A DNA stretch of 64,000 nucleotides, from NCBI RefSeq assembly GCF_000023025.1, contig NC_012997.1:4275125-4339124 (forward strand). Direction: 5' to 3'. Of this stretch, positions 7,947 through 18,755 are shown in pieces. Positions within the stretch are counted from its first letter, which is position 1, and each line of letters starts with the position of its first letter. The notes beneath the pieces are model-generated. The model saw nothing but the letters and a program-made list of their open reading frames with translations, made no database searches and was not told where the DNA came from. The position numbers and the translations under genes are program-made. This stretch comes from Teredinibacter turnerae T7901 (lineage in GTDB: Bacteria > Pseudomonadota > Gammaproteobacteria > Pseudomonadales > Cellvibrionaceae).

Positions 7947-9809
7947 ATGGCCACTCTCCAATCAATGCTCGACCCAAACCTTATCTATGCGGCCGCATGG
8001 GCGCTGATCCACTCCCTGTGGCAATCCGCTATGGTGGCACTGCTGCTCGCAGCCTGGCTGCATTTTAATCAAGCACGATCAGCACGGGTTCGCTACCTGG
8101 TGAGTTGTTTCGCGCTCTGCGCTTGTGTTTCAGTATTGGCCACCAGCTTTTGGCAGTTGTTTAATGGTGCAGTCAGCGCGCAAATCGATGTTGTTGGCGT
8201 AAACTTGCTGGAAACCAACGGTATCTGGCACCAAACGTACAGTGCGCTTAATCCGCATCTACACACCCTTGTGATCTGCTGGCTGGTTGGATTTGTCATT
8301 CACGCGCTGGCTGATCTCGCAAATATCGCCTACAGTTGGCGGCTTCGTGTTCAGGCGGTACCTACCGCTAACGAGTGGCAGGTCATCACCGATGGGCTGC
8401 GCAATACGCTGGCAATAAAACAAACGGTTCGCTTACTGGAGTCCCCGGCAGTATCCAGTCTCTGCACCATGGGTCACTGGCGCCCGGTCATACTGTTGCC
8501 GCTGGGCTTGCTAACCCAACTGCCACGGGAGCAACTGGAAGCACTGCTGTTACATGAGTTAGCGCATATTCGCCGCCACGATTATCTGGTGAATTTGCTG
8601 CAGAGCGTTTTCCGCCATCTGCTGTTTTTTAATCCAGCCGTGTTGTGGATTTGCCGCCAGATCGATCAGGAGCGCGAAAACGCCTGCGACGATATCGCCA
8701 TCACCTACTGTGGCAACCCCAAGCACTTTGCTGCTGGCCTCGCCAATATCGCCGAAATCAATCTGCACCAACGGGCCGTGCTCGCTGCGCGAGGCCGCAA
8801 AAATCTGCTGCTGGCGCGGATACAACGCCTGTTCACGCCGGCAGCGGGGGAATCGCGCATCGCAGAGCGGCTCTCAGCCGTGTGCTGTGCGGCGGGCCTT
8901 GCCATCGCCATAAATGTGAATGCCGCCGACATCGCGCCCCGCGAGGCTGTAGCAACACCAAACGCTAGCACCGCATTAACCGTTGCGACTGCGACGGCTG
9001 AATTGCCCAAACCACTCCTGGCCAAACCACTCCCTACCGCAAACGAACCTGCCGCAGTGCAGCGGATCGCGACCACCCAAGCCGCACCCGTCGCTGCCCC
9101 ACAGGCCACAAGTGCTATAGCGGAGCCGAGGGCTGTACCACCAGCAGCACCCGTTGCAGAAACCGCTGCGCGGCATTATCAGCACTTGCAACTGGCACAG
9201 GCGCCAATGCCTAAACCTGAAGTGGCAATCAAAGCGCGCGCGCCCACACTCAGCCCGGTGAAAGTACCGGAATTTAATGAACTGATGCTGGCAGAAACGT
9301 TTAACCTGCCACTTGCACGGAAGATCGCTATCGAGCCCGTCGCCGTGCATTTCGCCGATATCTGGTTAAAACGCTTCCAGGCAAAAACCTCGACCAGCTA
9401 TCAGGAACAAATTTCGCGAACCTATGCGGCCGAGCTGACAAAATCCCTGCAAAAGGCATTTCGCGCGGAGGGTTGGACGGTGGTGGATAGCAAAGATTCT
9501 GGCGCCATCCACTTACAGGCTGCGTTAATCGATCTCTATATTTTTGCCCCAGAAACCCCGGGAATAAAGCAGACTATCATCGCGCAAGCGGGGCAAGCCG
9601 GTATCCGCATGGCGCTAAAGGCACCTGATGGCGCAACCTTTATGACACTGGAGGATCACCGCAATACAGAAGATGCCAGCAGCGGGCCTTCGGTCGCGAA
9701 CCGGGCGACCAATCTGCATTATTTCAAAAAGCTGATGGAAAGCTGGGCGGGCAGTGCTGCGACCTACACGGAGCAGGTAACAGCACTGGTAGAACAACAA
9801 CGCAAGTAG
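7947..9809 (+). CDS. BlaR1-like M56 membrane metallopeptidase with a DUF3313-like C-terminal domain
   Basis: 620 residues. The N-terminal part has membrane segments (about 12-38, 50-70, 103-128) and an M56 peptidase domain with the zinc motif HELAH (203-207) and downstream ERENACDD carrying the probable third ligand. A hydrophobic stretch near 308-322 could be the next transmembrane helix. Then comes a low-complexity Ala/Pro/Thr linker (about 325-440). The last ~180 residues form a separate folded region (ADIWLKRFQAKTSTSYQEQI... LQAALIDLYIFAPET) resembling DUF3313-type lipoprotein domains instead of the penicillin-binding sensor of BlaR1. It probably senses an envelope signal other than a beta-lactam. 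Translationally linked to the upstream repressor gene. Confidence 0.85.
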   Translation: MATLQSMLDPNLIYAAAWALIHSLWQSAMVALLLAAWLHFNQARSARVRYLVSCFALCACVSVLATSFWQLFNGAVSAQIDVVGVNLLETNGIWHQTYSALNPHLHTLVICWLVGFVIHALADLANIAYSWRLRVQAVPTANEWQVITDGLRNTLAIKQTVRLLESPAVSSLCTMGHWRPVILLPLGLLTQLPREQLEALLLHELAHIRRHDYLVNLLQSVFRHLLFFNPAVLWICRQIDQERENACDDIAITYCGNPKHFAAGLANIAEINLHQRAVLAARGRKNLLLARIQRLFTPAAGESRIAERLSAVCCAAGLAIAINVNAADIAPREAVATPNASTALTVATATAELPKPLLAKPLPTANEPAAVQRIATTQAAPVAAPQATSAIAEPRAVPPAAPVAETAARHYQHLQLAQAPMPKPEVAIKARAPTLSPVKVPEFNELMLAETFNLPLARKIAIEPVAVHFADIWLKRFQAKTSTSYQEQISRTYAAELTKSLQKAFRAEGWTVVDSKDSGAIHLQAALIDLYIFAPETPGIKQTIIAQAGQAGIRMALKAPDGATFMTLEDHRNTEDASSGPSVANRATNLHYFKKLMESWAGSAATYTEQVTALVEQQRK

Positions 9810-9857
9810 AGCCACGCGATGCGCGCGGGCGCTAGCCAGCGGCTGGAAAGCAAACGG

Positions 9858-10592
9858 CTAGGACTTTTTCGGCGCTTCGCGCTTAGCGATATCGACCAGT
9901 TCTAATTCGAAAACCAGTACAGAATTAGGCGGGATGCGGCTGCGGTCCTGATTGCCGTAGCCCAGTTCAGGCGGCACAAACAGCTCGATCTTCTCGCCTT
10001 TTTTCATCAGTTGCAACGCTTCTGTCCAGCCTTTAACCAGGCGATTCACCTGAAACTGACGAGGTTTATCCGGCTCAGTCTGATCGAAAACCGCGCCATC
10101 GGTCAGGGTTCCTTTGTAAAACACTGATACGCGATCCAGTTTGTCTGGAGATTCTCCGTCACCTTCTTTCAGTACCCGATACTGCAAGCCGCTCTCAGTA
10201 ACCTGAATCCCCTCTTTGGATTTGTTTTCCTCCATAAACGCGTGTGCTTTGGCGAGGTTTTCTTCTCGCTGGCGCTGTTGTTCCGCGCGCTTGTACTCAC
10301 GAACTTCTTTTTGTAGCGCCAAAAACACCGTTTTTGCGTCTTCTTGCGACATTTGCATATCGCCTTTGACTGTATCCGTAATTCCGCGCAAATACAGGTC
10401 GACATCGAAGTTCGGGTCTACGCCACGATTTTCATCGACGACATCTTTAACCTTCTCACCAATGTACATGCCCACAGCGTAGGCTTCGCGCTGCTCGTCC
10501 GAGGAAAGTTGGGCCGGCGCTTGCTGCGCCTCATTTTTGCAGCCAGCCAGTGCGATACCGAGCACTGCCATAGCCAAGATAGACTTTCGCAT
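9858..10592 (-). CDS. FKBP-type peptidyl-prolyl isomerase lipoprotein (FkpA/Mip-like)
   Basis: 244 residues. The signal peptide ends in the lipobox LAGC (Cys18). A long helical dimerisation region (about 28-125) is followed by an FKBP domain (about 130-235) with VSVFYKGTLTDGAVFDQT and FVPPELGYGNQDRSRIPPNSVLVFE. This is the FkpA/Mip/FklB architecture: a V-shaped dimer with prolyl isomerase and chaperone activity in the periplasm, here membrane-anchored. The gene is convergent with the M56 gene (48-base gap) and divergent from leuS. Confidence 0.93.
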   Translation of the reverse strand: MRKSILAMAVLGIALAGCKNEAQQAPAQLSSDEQREAYAVGMYIGEKVKDVVDENRGVDPNFDVDLYLRGITDTVKGDMQMSQEDAKTVFLALQKEVREYKRAEQQRQREENLAKAHAFMEENKSKEGIQVTESGLQYRVLKEGDGESPDKLDRVSVFYKGTLTDGAVFDQTEPDKPRQFQVNRLVKGWTEALQLMKKGEKIELFVPPELGYGNQDRSRIPPNSVLVFELELVDIAKREAPKKS

Positions 10593-10679
10593 AATATTTC
10601 ACCCTTTGATTATTATTGGTTCCTGTCGGCAGGAGCGAGAATAGTACCCTAACAATTAACAGTTTCAAGTAGCGTCTAA

Positions 10680-13234
<2,555 letters not shown>

Positions 13235-13235
<1 letters not shown>

Positions 13236-13771
13236 TGAATCGCTCACCTTTCCCGAAAACCAGCGCGCTGCTTGCCTGCGCGCTGTGTCTGGTCCTAAGC
13301 GCCTGTGGCTGGCAGTTGCGCGGGGTTAATCCGCATTCCACCAGCACCGCGCTGCCAAGCGAGCTCCACGTGCTGGCCCGCGAACCCAACAGCGCCATGG
13401 CACGGACACTGCGCCGCATCCTCACCAGTAAAAATATACACCCCACCAGCACGGCGGCTCTCACGCTCGAACTGGATGACGTACGACTCGAAAAACGCCC
13501 GCTGTCAGTAAGCGAAACCGGAGTGACGGCGCAGTATCAGCTTGTGCTGACCGTGCGCTATCACTACAGCCAGGGAGCCGCTTCAGCCCAACCGCTACGC
13601 AGTGCAGTACAGGAAGTTTCCAGTTGGCGCACCTACGATTTCGACCCGAAGATTATCGTCGCCAAAAACCAGGAAGAGCAGGCGTTACGCGAGGAAATGC
13701 GAGAAGAATTAGCCTGGCGTATGCTCGATGCGGTACCTGAATTATCCCGTGCGGAAGTGACGGCAGATTAA
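13235..13771 (+). CDS. lptE: LPS-assembly lipoprotein LptE
   Basis: 178 residues, starting at a GTG that overlaps the leuS stop (TAGTG). The signal peptide ends in the lipobox LSAC and the mature protein starts CGWQLRG, the hallmark of LptE (RlpB). LptE forms the outer-membrane plug/chaperone complex with LptD that inserts lipopolysaccharide. The rest is poorly conserved, as is normal for this family. Its stop overlaps the holA start (TAATG), so the three genes are translationally coupled. Confidence 0.93.
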
Positions 13772-14820
13772 TGGCCAAGCTTCGCGCCGACCAACTTCCA
13801 GGCGCGCTGAAAAAGCGCCTGGCACCGGTGTACCTGGTTACCGGAGACGAACCTCTGCTGAGTCAGGAGTCCTGCGATGCGATTCGCCAGACGGCGAAAA
13901 AACAGGGCTTTATTGAGCGCGAGCTGTATCACACAGACGCGGGCTTCAGTTGGGACGAGCTGTACAACGCCACCAATGCCATGTCTCTGTTCGCAGACAA
14001 AAAAATTATCGAAATCCGTATACACAATGGCAAACCCGGTGATGCGGGTAGTAAGGCGATTCTGGAGTTTTGTGCGAACATCAACGACGACACCTTATTG
14101 CTCCTGGTAAGCCCCAAAATCGACTCCCGCAGCCAGAATAGCAAGTGGTACAAAGCGATAGACCAGGCCGGGGAAGTCATCACCATCTGGCCAGTCGGCC
14201 CGGCACAATTGCCGCGCTGGGTGGATACCCGCTTAAAGCAAGCCGGTCTCAACGCTGACAGCGAAGCTATCGATATTCTCTGTGCCAAAACGGAGGGCAA
14301 TTTACTCGCCGCGGTACAAGAGGTGGAAAAACTCAAACTGGTCGCTGAGGGAAATTTTATCGATGCCCAGATGATGGCCAACGCGGTTATGGACTCCGCG
14401 CGTTACGACACCTTCGGCATGGTCGATAAAGCAATTTTTGGTGACAGTCGCGCGGCGGCAGAAAGCCTGCAGGGGCTGCGCGCTGAAGGTACCGAAGCCC
14501 TGGCACTGCTGTGGGCGCTGACCCGCGATATCCGCACGCTCACCAATATCAAAGAAGGCCTGCAAGCCGGAGAGAACTTCGACCTGGCCGCTAAGCGCAA
14601 CGGCGTATGGGATAAACGCAAACCGCTGTTCAAACAGGCGATCCAACGCCACAAACTGCCCCAACTCTACGGCCTGTTGCGCAAAACAGCACTGGCTGAT
14701 CGCATCGCCAAGGGTAGCGCCAAAGGCGATATCTGGAATCTGCTGCTGGATATCACACTCGGGCTCGCTGGCGTTAATGTCCACAGTGCCAAAACTGCCC
14801 GCCAGGAAATCTTGCGCTAG
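13771..14820 (+). CDS. holA: DNA polymerase III subunit delta
   Basis: 349 residues, the normal length for HolA. The N-terminal region APVYLVTGDEPLLSQESCDAI is the conserved delta signature. The body follows the AAA+-like clamp-loader fold without a functional P-loop, ending with helical collar residues. HolA opens the beta clamp during replication. It is the last gene of the leuS-lptE-holA operon. Confidence 0.94.
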   Translation: MAKLRADQLPGALKKRLAPVYLVTGDEPLLSQESCDAIRQTAKKQGFIERELYHTDAGFSWDELYNATNAMSLFADKKIIEIRIHNGKPGDAGSKAILEFCANINDDTLLLLVSPKIDSRSQNSKWYKAIDQAGEVITIWPVGPAQLPRWVDTRLKQAGLNADSEAIDILCAKTEGNLLAAVQEVEKLKLVAEGNFIDAQMMANAVMDSARYDTFGMVDKAIFGDSRAAAESLQGLRAEGTEALALLWALTRDIRTLTNIKEGLQAGENFDLAAKRNGVWDKRKPLFKQAIQRHKLPQLYGLLRKTALADRIAKGSAKGDIWNLLLDITLGLAGVNVHSAKTARQEILR

Positions 14821-14983
14821 CCGCTTATCCCCTATTTCTCCAGCTATCGACCCGCACTGCCATACTTGAATATACTTGGGAACGCTTGAATCAATTCTTG
14901 CCAGGCCCAAGCCTGTAAGCTTGTACGGCGAGAACTCACTCAGCCAAGCTCCATCGTGCAGATTGGGGCAATGGACGACTCTC

Positions 14984-16021
14984 ATGCCGGTACAGCGACT
15001 CACCAGGATAGCGCTCACACTTGCCCTGTTTGCTAGCGCGCTTCCGCTCGCCACGGCAGCAGACTCAATTCCCGTGCGCGTGCACGAGATTGAAAACCAG
15101 GGCGCCTACAATAAGCGCTACAGCTACTTTCTAGTGCTACTGGAACATGTGCTCAATGCTTCTTGCGAAGAGTGTGTCATCGAGAAAGTCGCCTTCCCCT
15201 TGGCCACGTCCACACGTAACGCGGTTCACCTGCAGAAGGGCCGCATCGATGTTGCCTGGATCAACACAAACCCCGCCCGCGAGAAACTGCTGCGGCCTGT
15301 CCGAATCCCTATCTACAAGGGGCTGATTGGCTGGCGGCTGCTACTTGCCCGCGAAGGTACAGCCAACAAACTGAGGAACGTAGCCAACCTGGAACAACTG
15401 CAGACATTTTGGGCCGGTCAGGGGCACGATTGGCCCGATACGCCCATTTTAAAAAGTGCCGGCCTTCAGGTGCGCACCAGCGACAGCTGGGAAGGCATTA
15501 TTCATTTATTGCAGCAAGAGCGTATCGACTACTTTCCGCGTGGTTTGAACGAAATTATTTACGAAGCACAAACCCTGCGGCATCAAGGTATTGTGATTGA
15601 ACATTCCCTCGCCTTGCACTACCCGGCAGCCGTGTATTTTTATGTCGCCAAAGACAATCAGGTGCTTGCACAACGGCTGGAGGCTGGGTTTGAAACCATT
15701 ATCAAAAACGGCGAGTTCGACCGGTTGTTCCACCACTTTTTTGGTGCCGATATTCGCGAAGCTCACTTGGAAACGAAGCGAATTATCGAGCTGAAAAATC
15801 CTAATCTGCCGCCGCTCACTCCCCTTTCCCGCACTGAGCTGTGGTTCACCCCGGCAAACGTTGTTACTTCAAACGCTGTTACTTCAAACGCTGTTACTTT
15901 AAAAGCTGGTGCTGCAAAAGCTGTTGCTTCGGATACATATAGTGAATCTCTTCCAGAGGCTGTTTCAGCAGGTCCTGCCAGTGCACCGCCGGAGAACGCA
16001 GCCCCACCAGAGCCGCAGTAG
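14984..16021 (+). CDS. periplasmic solute-binding-like protein with a repeat-built C-terminal tail
   Basis: About 345 residues from the ATG at 14984, chosen because it gives a clean signal peptide (VQRLTRIALTLALFASALPLATAA). An upstream in-frame ATG at 14876 would bury it. The folded part (about residues 25-270) has the character of a type 2 periplasmic binding domain of the bacterial extracellular solute-binding 3 / amino-acid type; I see no catalytic motif. The ligand is unknown and no permease gene is adjacent. The last ~60 residues are low complexity, partly made by a 15-bp tandem repeat coding VTSNA-like units, and are encoded opposite the end of sixA: the two genes overlap by 128 bp tail to tail. 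Confidence 0.7.
   Translation: MPVQRLTRIALTLALFASALPLATAADSIPVRVHEIENQGAYNKRYSYFLVLLEHVLNASCEECVIEKVAFPLATSTRNAVHLQKGRIDVAWINTNPAREKLLRPVRIPIYKGLIGWRLLLAREGTANKLRNVANLEQLQTFWAGQGHDWPDTPILKSAGLQVRTSDSWEGIIHLLQQERIDYFPRGLNEIIYEAQTLRHQGIVIEHSLALHYPAAVYFYVAKDNQVLAQRLEAGFETIIKNGEFDRLFHHFFGADIREAHLETKRIIELKNPNLPPLTPLSRTELWFTPANVVTSNAVTSNAVTLKAGAAKAVASDTYSESLPEAVSAGPASAPPENAAPPEPQ
15862..15921. repeat. 15-bp tandem repeat inside two overlapping gene ends
   Basis: Two perfect copies of TGTTACTTCAAACGC (15862-15876, 15877-15891), then TGTTACTTTAAAAGC (15892-15906) and a more diverged copy to 15921. On the plus strand it codes repeated VTSNA/VTLKA-like residues in the tail of the binding protein. On the minus strand it supplies the last codons of sixA (QLLQHQLLK) and its stop. 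Confidence 0.85.
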
Positions 16022-16424
16022 GCAGCCATTCGATCGGCGCATCGGACAATCGATTTTGCAAGCCTTTGAGATCGGGGTTGTGCGCCACCAGCAGTACTGA
16101 CTCCAGGGTATCGTCCAGCGATAACAGTGTTGTAAGCATCGCATCAACCCCCTGAAAATAGAGCCGGGCATCGACGACTCTGCAATGTTTGGGTAACCCC
16201 AGCACTTGCCGAAACGCCCGCGCCGTGCGCCGTGCGCGCTTTGCCGGGCTGCATAAAATAGACTGCGGCACAACGCCAGAGTTGTCGCTGAGCCACTCAC
16301 GAAAGAGCGCGGCCATCTGCGGTGCATCCCGCTTGCCCCGCGCATTCAGTGGCCGATCCATATCGGCCAACTCCGGGTTCTTCCAGGACGATTTAGCGTG
16401 ACGCAATAAGTACAGGGTTTTCAT
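15894..16424 (-). CDS. sixA: phosphohistidine phosphatase SixA-like
   Basis: 176 residues of the histidine phosphatase superfamily. The catalytic motif LLRHAKSSW lies at the N terminus, the partner LCSPAKRARRTA near 60 and the second catalytic His in VLLVAHNPDLKGL near 115. SixA removes phosphate from phosphohistidine in signalling/PTS proteins. It starts four bases after the stop of the upstream ABC transporter gene, so the two form an operon. The last residues (KQQLLQHQLLK) are encoded by the tandem repeat shared with the convergent gene and look like an added tail beyond the usual end of the family. Confidence 0.9.
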   Translation of the reverse strand: MKTLYLLRHAKSSWKNPELADMDRPLNARGKRDAPQMAALFREWLSDNSGVVPQSILCSPAKRARRTARAFRQVLGLPKHCRVVDARLYFQGVDAMLTTLLSLDDTLESVLLVAHNPDLKGLQNRLSDAPIEWLPTAALVGLRSPAVHWQDLLKQPLEEIHYMYPKQQLLQHQLLK

Positions 16425-16428
16425 AGGG

Positions 16429-18207
16429 TCACGCAGACTTCAGCTGAAGCTGCCACAGCTGTGCGTATTTGCCGCCGAAGGCGAGCAGCTCATGATGGTT
16501 GCCTTGCTCAACGATTTCACCGTTATCCAACACCAGAATTTTATCCGCGTCCACAATGGTCGAAAGGCGATGCGCAATAGCCAGACTGGTATGTGCAGCC
16601 GCCACTTCGCGCAACGCCAGCAAAATGCTCTGCTCGGATTTACTGTCGAGCGATGAGGTGGCCTCATCGAAAACCAGAATCGGTGGCTGTTTCAGCAAGG
16701 TGCGCGCAATGGCAACCCGCTGCTTTTCACCGCCGGATAATTTTAATCCGCGCTCACCGACAAGCGTGTTAACCCCTTCTGGAAGCCCGGCAATAAAGGC
16801 GTCCAGGTGCGCGCGTTTGATCGCACTCATCACATCCGCATCACTGGCATCAATGCGACCGTAGCGCACGTTTTCGAGAATACTGGTATTGAACAATACG
16901 GTGTCCTGCGGCACCACGCCTATTTGCGCGCGCAGTGAGCGCAAGCTGACGTCACGAATGTTCACCCCGTCCAGCAGAATTTCTCCGGCACTGGCATCGT
17001 AGAAGCGAAACAGTAATTTCAACAGGGTCGATTTACCCGCGCCACTGCTGCCAACCACAGCCACTTTTTCATGAGCGCCAATCCGGAAATTGATGTTTTT
17101 GAGGATGGGTCGATCCGGATGATAGTGAAAACTGACATTGCGAAATTCGATGCTGCCCCCCGTAACCTTGATCGGCGGCGCGCCATCCACCTCTGCTACA
17201 TCGGGCTTCATCGCCAACAGGTCAAACATTTTTTCAATATTCGCCATCGAGCCTTTCATTTCGCGATACACAAAGCCCAACAAATTCAGCGGCATGAAAA
17301 TTTGCATCATAAATGCGTTGATCAAAACAAAATCGCCCAGCGTCATACGCCCGGAACTCACGTCCATGGCCGCCAGGACCATCGCCGCGGTCATGGAACC
17401 TGCGATCACCAGCGACTGCCCGGAATTGAGCGCAAATAACGTCAACCGGTTTTTGCGCCGCGCGGTTTCCCAGTTTTCCAGGTCCGCGTCGTACATACGC
17501 GATTCGTACTCTTCGTTGGTAAAATACTTTACGGTTTCGTAGTTCATTAAACTGTCCACCGCGCGCGTGCTAGTGGCGGATTCGGCCTGATTTGCCATGC
17601 GAATAAACCGGGTTCGCCACTCGGTCGCCACCACAGACCAGCCCACATACGCCACCACTGCGGCCACGACAATAAGCGCAAATGCCGGACGATAGTTCAT
17701 CAACAACAGGCCAACCACCATAGCGATTTCGAGTAATGTCGGCCCGATATTGAAGACCATAAATCGCATTAGAAAACTGATACCACTCACGCCACGCTCG
17801 ATATCCCTCGATAATCCCCCCGTCCGCCGGTTGAGATGAAAATCGAGATCCATCGCGTGCAAATGCTTAAACACTTTTAGTCCGACACGTCGCATGGCGC
17901 GTTCGGTAACCCGACCGAAGAGAGAATCGCGCAACTCGCCAAAAATAACATTAGAAAAACGGACGACGCCGTATGCCACCAGCAGACCGAGCGGAACTGT
18001 TAAGATTTCTGTCGCACCCTTGTCATCCATATGGTCGACAATATGTTTGAGAATGAAAGGCATGCCAACCGACGCCAGCTTTGCACCGACCAGACAGAGT
18101 AGTGCAACAAAAATCCGTGCCCGAAACTCGAGCAAATAGGGAATAAGCGTCAGGAGAGATTTCCAGTTAACATCTTTAAAGGCGATGTCGGTTTTTTGGC
18201 CTCGCAT
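16429..18207 (-). CDS. Atm1/HMT-type ABC transporter, fused permease-ATPase
   Basis: About 592 residues starting at the ATG at 18207 (MRGQKTDIAFKDVNWKSLL); a longer frame upstream adds 22 unconserved residues. The N-terminal membrane domain has six hydrophobic segments (about 10-315). The ATPase domain has Walker A GSSGAGKST, signature LSGGEKQRVAIART and Walker B ILVFDEATSSLD. The segment DLDFHLNRRTGGLSRDIERG is typical of the Atm1/ABCB7 subfamily, which exports glutathione-linked sulfur or metal conjugates. It acts as a homodimer in the inner membrane. It is followed at four bases by sixA. The substrate is inferred from the subfamily only. Confidence 0.88.
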   Translation of the reverse strand: MRGQKTDIAFKDVNWKSLLTLIPYLLEFRARIFVALLCLVGAKLASVGMPFILKHIVDHMDDKGATEILTVPLGLLVAYGVVRFSNVIFGELRDSLFGRVTERAMRRVGLKVFKHLHAMDLDFHLNRRTGGLSRDIERGVSGISFLMRFMVFNIGPTLLEIAMVVGLLLMNYRPAFALIVVAAVVAYVGWSVVATEWRTRFIRMANQAESATSTRAVDSLMNYETVKYFTNEEYESRMYDADLENWETARRKNRLTLFALNSGQSLVIAGSMTAAMVLAAMDVSSGRMTLGDFVLINAFMMQIFMPLNLLGFVYREMKGSMANIEKMFDLLAMKPDVAEVDGAPPIKVTGGSIEFRNVSFHYHPDRPILKNINFRIGAHEKVAVVGSSGAGKSTLLKLLFRFYDASAGEILLDGVNIRDVSLRSLRAQIGVVPQDTVLFNTSILENVRYGRIDASDADVMSAIKRAHLDAFIAGLPEGVNTLVGERGLKLSGGEKQRVAIARTLLKQPPILVFDEATSSLDSKSEQSILLALREVAAAHTSLAIAHRLSTIVDADKILVLDNGEIVEQGNHHELLAFGGKYAQLWQLQLKSA

Positions 18208-18295
18208 GTGGTTCCTTAGTGGAGATGTGGATATTTTTAAACAGGAAGTGCCCGGCGGCACTTGCGCCGCCAAACTCCGCCATCTAGATTAATAA

Positions 18296-18736
18296 GTGTT
18301 TGCGCACCAACATACGCTGGATACTGTGATCACAGATTACTGGATTAACAACAACAGCTTGATTTTAACCCGCTACACAGGCGATGTGACGGGGCAGGAC
18401 CTTATTGACGCGAGTTTGCAAAAAAGCGGCGATATTCGGTTTGATCAGGTGAAATTTATTATTGGCGATTGGAGCGGCGCTACGAATATCCAGATAAGCC
18501 CTGAGGATATCAAAGCGCTGGTCGCCTGCCTGCGCCCCATCAGCGTGATTTGCCCAAATGCAAAAAGCGCGTCAATCGTCAATCCAGACTCCACCGGTAA
18601 TGCGTTGGTCGCCTGGTATAAATTTCTCGCCGACGATCTCTCCTGGGAAGTGGAAATATTCCACAACCATCAAGCCGCCATGGCCTGGTGTCGCGACTAC
18701 GCCGATTTTATGCGCCAGGCGGCCATCGCAGAGTGA
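18296..18736 (+). CDS. hypothetical protein, possibly STAS-like fold
   Basis: 146 residues from a GTG start. There is no signal peptide or membrane segment. The N-terminal half alternates short strands and helices (NNSLILTRYTGDVTGQDLID... VKFIIGDWSGA), which reminds me of small SpoIIAA/STAS-like proteins common in gammaproteobacteria, but I cannot name a family with confidence. It is divergent from the ABC transporter gene (89-base gap) and convergent with the M48-like gene (19-base gap). Codon use looks ordinary. Confidence 0.6.
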   Translation: MFAHQHTLDTVITDYWINNNSLILTRYTGDVTGQDLIDASLQKSGDIRFDQVKFIIGDWSGATNIQISPEDIKALVACLRPISVICPNAKSASIVNPDSTGNALVAWYKFLADDLSWEVEIFHNHQAAMAWCRDYADFMRQAAIAE

Positions 18737-18755
18737 ACCCGGCGCACCGCACGTT

